NCBI GenBank assembly: GCA_030726195.1
Contig: JANREF010000075.1
Location: 1 to 6,752, forward strand
Length of the DNA: 6,752 nt
Direction: 5' to 3'
Source of the DNA: Burkholderiaceae bacterium
GTDB lineage: Bacteria > Pseudomonadota > Gammaproteobacteria > Burkholderiales > Burkholderiaceae_C
Part shown: positions 6,078 to 6,752 of the stretch, piece after piece
Position numbering within the stretch: position 1 is the stretch's first letter
Layout of the letters: every line of letters begins with the position of its first letter
The notes under the pieces: generated by a model
Told to the model about the DNA's origin: nothing
Seen by the model: only the letters and a program-made list of their open reading frames with translations
Database searches by the model: none
Program-made: the position numbers and the translations under genes

Positions 6078-6078
6078 G
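6075..6078. other. Overlapping divergent start codons (shared CATG)
   Basis: The tetranucleotide CATG supplies ATG on the minus strand (6077-6075) for the lipoprotein and ATG on the plus strand (6076-6078) for glmU. If both starts are correct, there is no intergenic DNA and each gene's promoter and leader must lie within, and antisense to, the other's coding sequence. The lipoprotein start is fixed by an upstream stop; the glmU start is less certain, with a GTG at 6133 as the downstream alternative and an ATG at 6022 upstream. Confidence 0.7.
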
Positions 6079-6752
6079 TCGTCTCAATCAAGTTCATCGT
6101 CAAGCACCACCCCACCCAGCACGCCACTCGATGTGGTCGTCATGGCGGGGGGCAAAGGTACGCGTATGCGCAGTACGAAACCAAAAGTATTGCAGTTGTT
6201 GGGCGGGCGTGCATTGTTAGACCATGTACTGGACTGCGCGCAGGGTCTTAGCGCCAGAAGCGCCGTCGTCGTTGTAGGGCACCAAAGCGACGTGGTGCAA
6301 GCAGCTGTCGCGGCTAGGACGCCCGGCTTGGCGACCCAGTGCGTGTTGCAGTCGCCGCAGCTGGGCACTGGCCACGCGGTGCAGCAAGCCGCGCCCCAGC
6401 TGCCTGACGACGGCATGACCCTGGTGCTGTCGGGCGACGTGCCGCTCATGCAGTGCGACACTTTGCAGGCGCTGGTGGACTTGGCTCAAGGGCGGGGTGA
6501 TGCGCAAACCAACTCCAGCACGCAAGCCATGGCCCTGCTCACGGTCCGTCTGGATCAACCCACAGGCTACGGACGTGTGGTGCGCGATGCGCAAGGTCAA
6601 GTGCAAGCCATTGTCGAAGAGAAGGACGCCACCGCCGAGCAGCGCCGCATCACGGAGGTGTACAGCGGCATCATGGCCGTGCCCTCGGCATGGCTCAAAA
6701 CCGCGCTGGCCCGCCTGACCAACAACAACGCCCAAGGCGAGTACTACCTCAC
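6076..6752 (+). CDS. glmU: GlmU, N-terminal uridyltransferase domain (3' end cut by window edge)
   Basis: Bifunctional cytoplasmic enzyme of UDP-GlcNAc synthesis, feeding peptidoglycan and LPS. The C-terminal domain acetylates GlcN-1-P and the N-terminal domain transfers UMP from UTP to GlcNAc-1-P. Only 225 codons of an expected ~460-480 are visible, so the acetyltransferase domain is not seen and its presence is inferred. Visible motifs: VMAGGKGTRM (22-31, the UTP loop) with PKVLQ (36-40), QLGTGHAV, SGDVP (119-123) with Asp121 matching the Mg-binding Asp105 of E. coli GlmU, TGYGRVVR, VEEKDAT with Glu181 matching Glu154, and NAQGEYYLT at the edge. Tyr196 stands where E. coli has Asn169, a GlcNAc contact. 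ATG at 6076 gives a 16-residue Ser/Thr/Pro-rich lead before the conserved PLDVVVM; its Shine-Dalgarno (GAAAG, 7 nt upstream) is weak. Divergent from the lipoprotein gene. Confidence 0.95.
   Translation, partial: MSSQSSSSSSTTPPSTPLDVVVMAGGKGTRMRSTKPKVLQLLGGRALLDHVLDCAQGLSARSAVVVVGHQSDVVQAAVAARTPGLATQCVLQSPQLGTGHAVQQAAPQLPDDGMTLVLSGDVPLMQCDTLQALVDLAQGRGDAQTNSSTQAMALLTVRLDQPTGYGRVVRDAQGQVQAIVEEKDATAEQRRITEVYSGIMAVPSAWLKTALARLTNNNAQGEYYL

Noticed and set aside
1..6752. CRISPR arrays, tRNA or rRNA genes, insertion sequences, attachment sites
   Set aside because: No regularly spaced repeats, no cloverleaf or rRNA-like stretch, no transposase and no terminal inverted repeats with target duplications were seen.

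Overview
The window reads as ordinary chromosomal DNA from a GC-rich betaproteobacterium, most likely order Burkholderiales and probably family Comamonadaceae. This rests on base composition and on how the lytic transglycosylase, 5-formyl-THF cyclo-ligase, DUF6279 lipoprotein and GlmU sequences read; it is an inference from memory of family sequences, not a database match. There are no mobile elements, RNA genes, CRISPR arrays or stretches of 300 bases without a gene.

Layout: slt (minus, runs off the left edge, catalytic domain visible) | fau, 5-formyltetrahydrofolate cyclo-ligase (plus) | DUF924 protein (minus) | TetR-family regulator (plus) | metallo-beta-lactamase-fold protein (plus) | DUF6279 lipoprotein (minus) | glmU (plus, runs off the right edge). 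Seven genes alternate in strand. There are three head-to-head junctions (slt/fau, DUF924/tetR, lipoprotein/glmU) and two tail-to-tail junctions (fau/DUF924, MBL/lipoprotein). The only same-strand pair is tetR and the MBL gene. Spacing is very tight: 9 bp between the slt and fau start codons, a shared CATG for the lipoprotein and glmU starts, and 6 bp between the MBL and lipoprotein stop codons.

Functionally, slt (peptidoglycan turnover), glmU (UDP-GlcNAc synthesis) and the lipoprotein concern the cell envelope, and fau concerns folate salvage. They do not form one pathway. The tetR-MBL pair is the most likely regulator-target unit.

Most worth a second look: (1) the MBL-fold protein keeps the ligands of metal site 1 and the bridging Asp but has lost all three ligands specific to site 2; (2) the overlapping divergent start codons of the lipoprotein and glmU; (3) several starts that lack a Shine-Dalgarno sequence but have a -10-like hexamer exactly 6 nt upstream, which suggests leaderless mRNAs; (4) a terminator-like hairpin for the MBL gene lying inside the opposing lipoprotein gene. 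I did not find evidence of a large undescribed system; the MBL/TetR unit is the best candidate for new biology.
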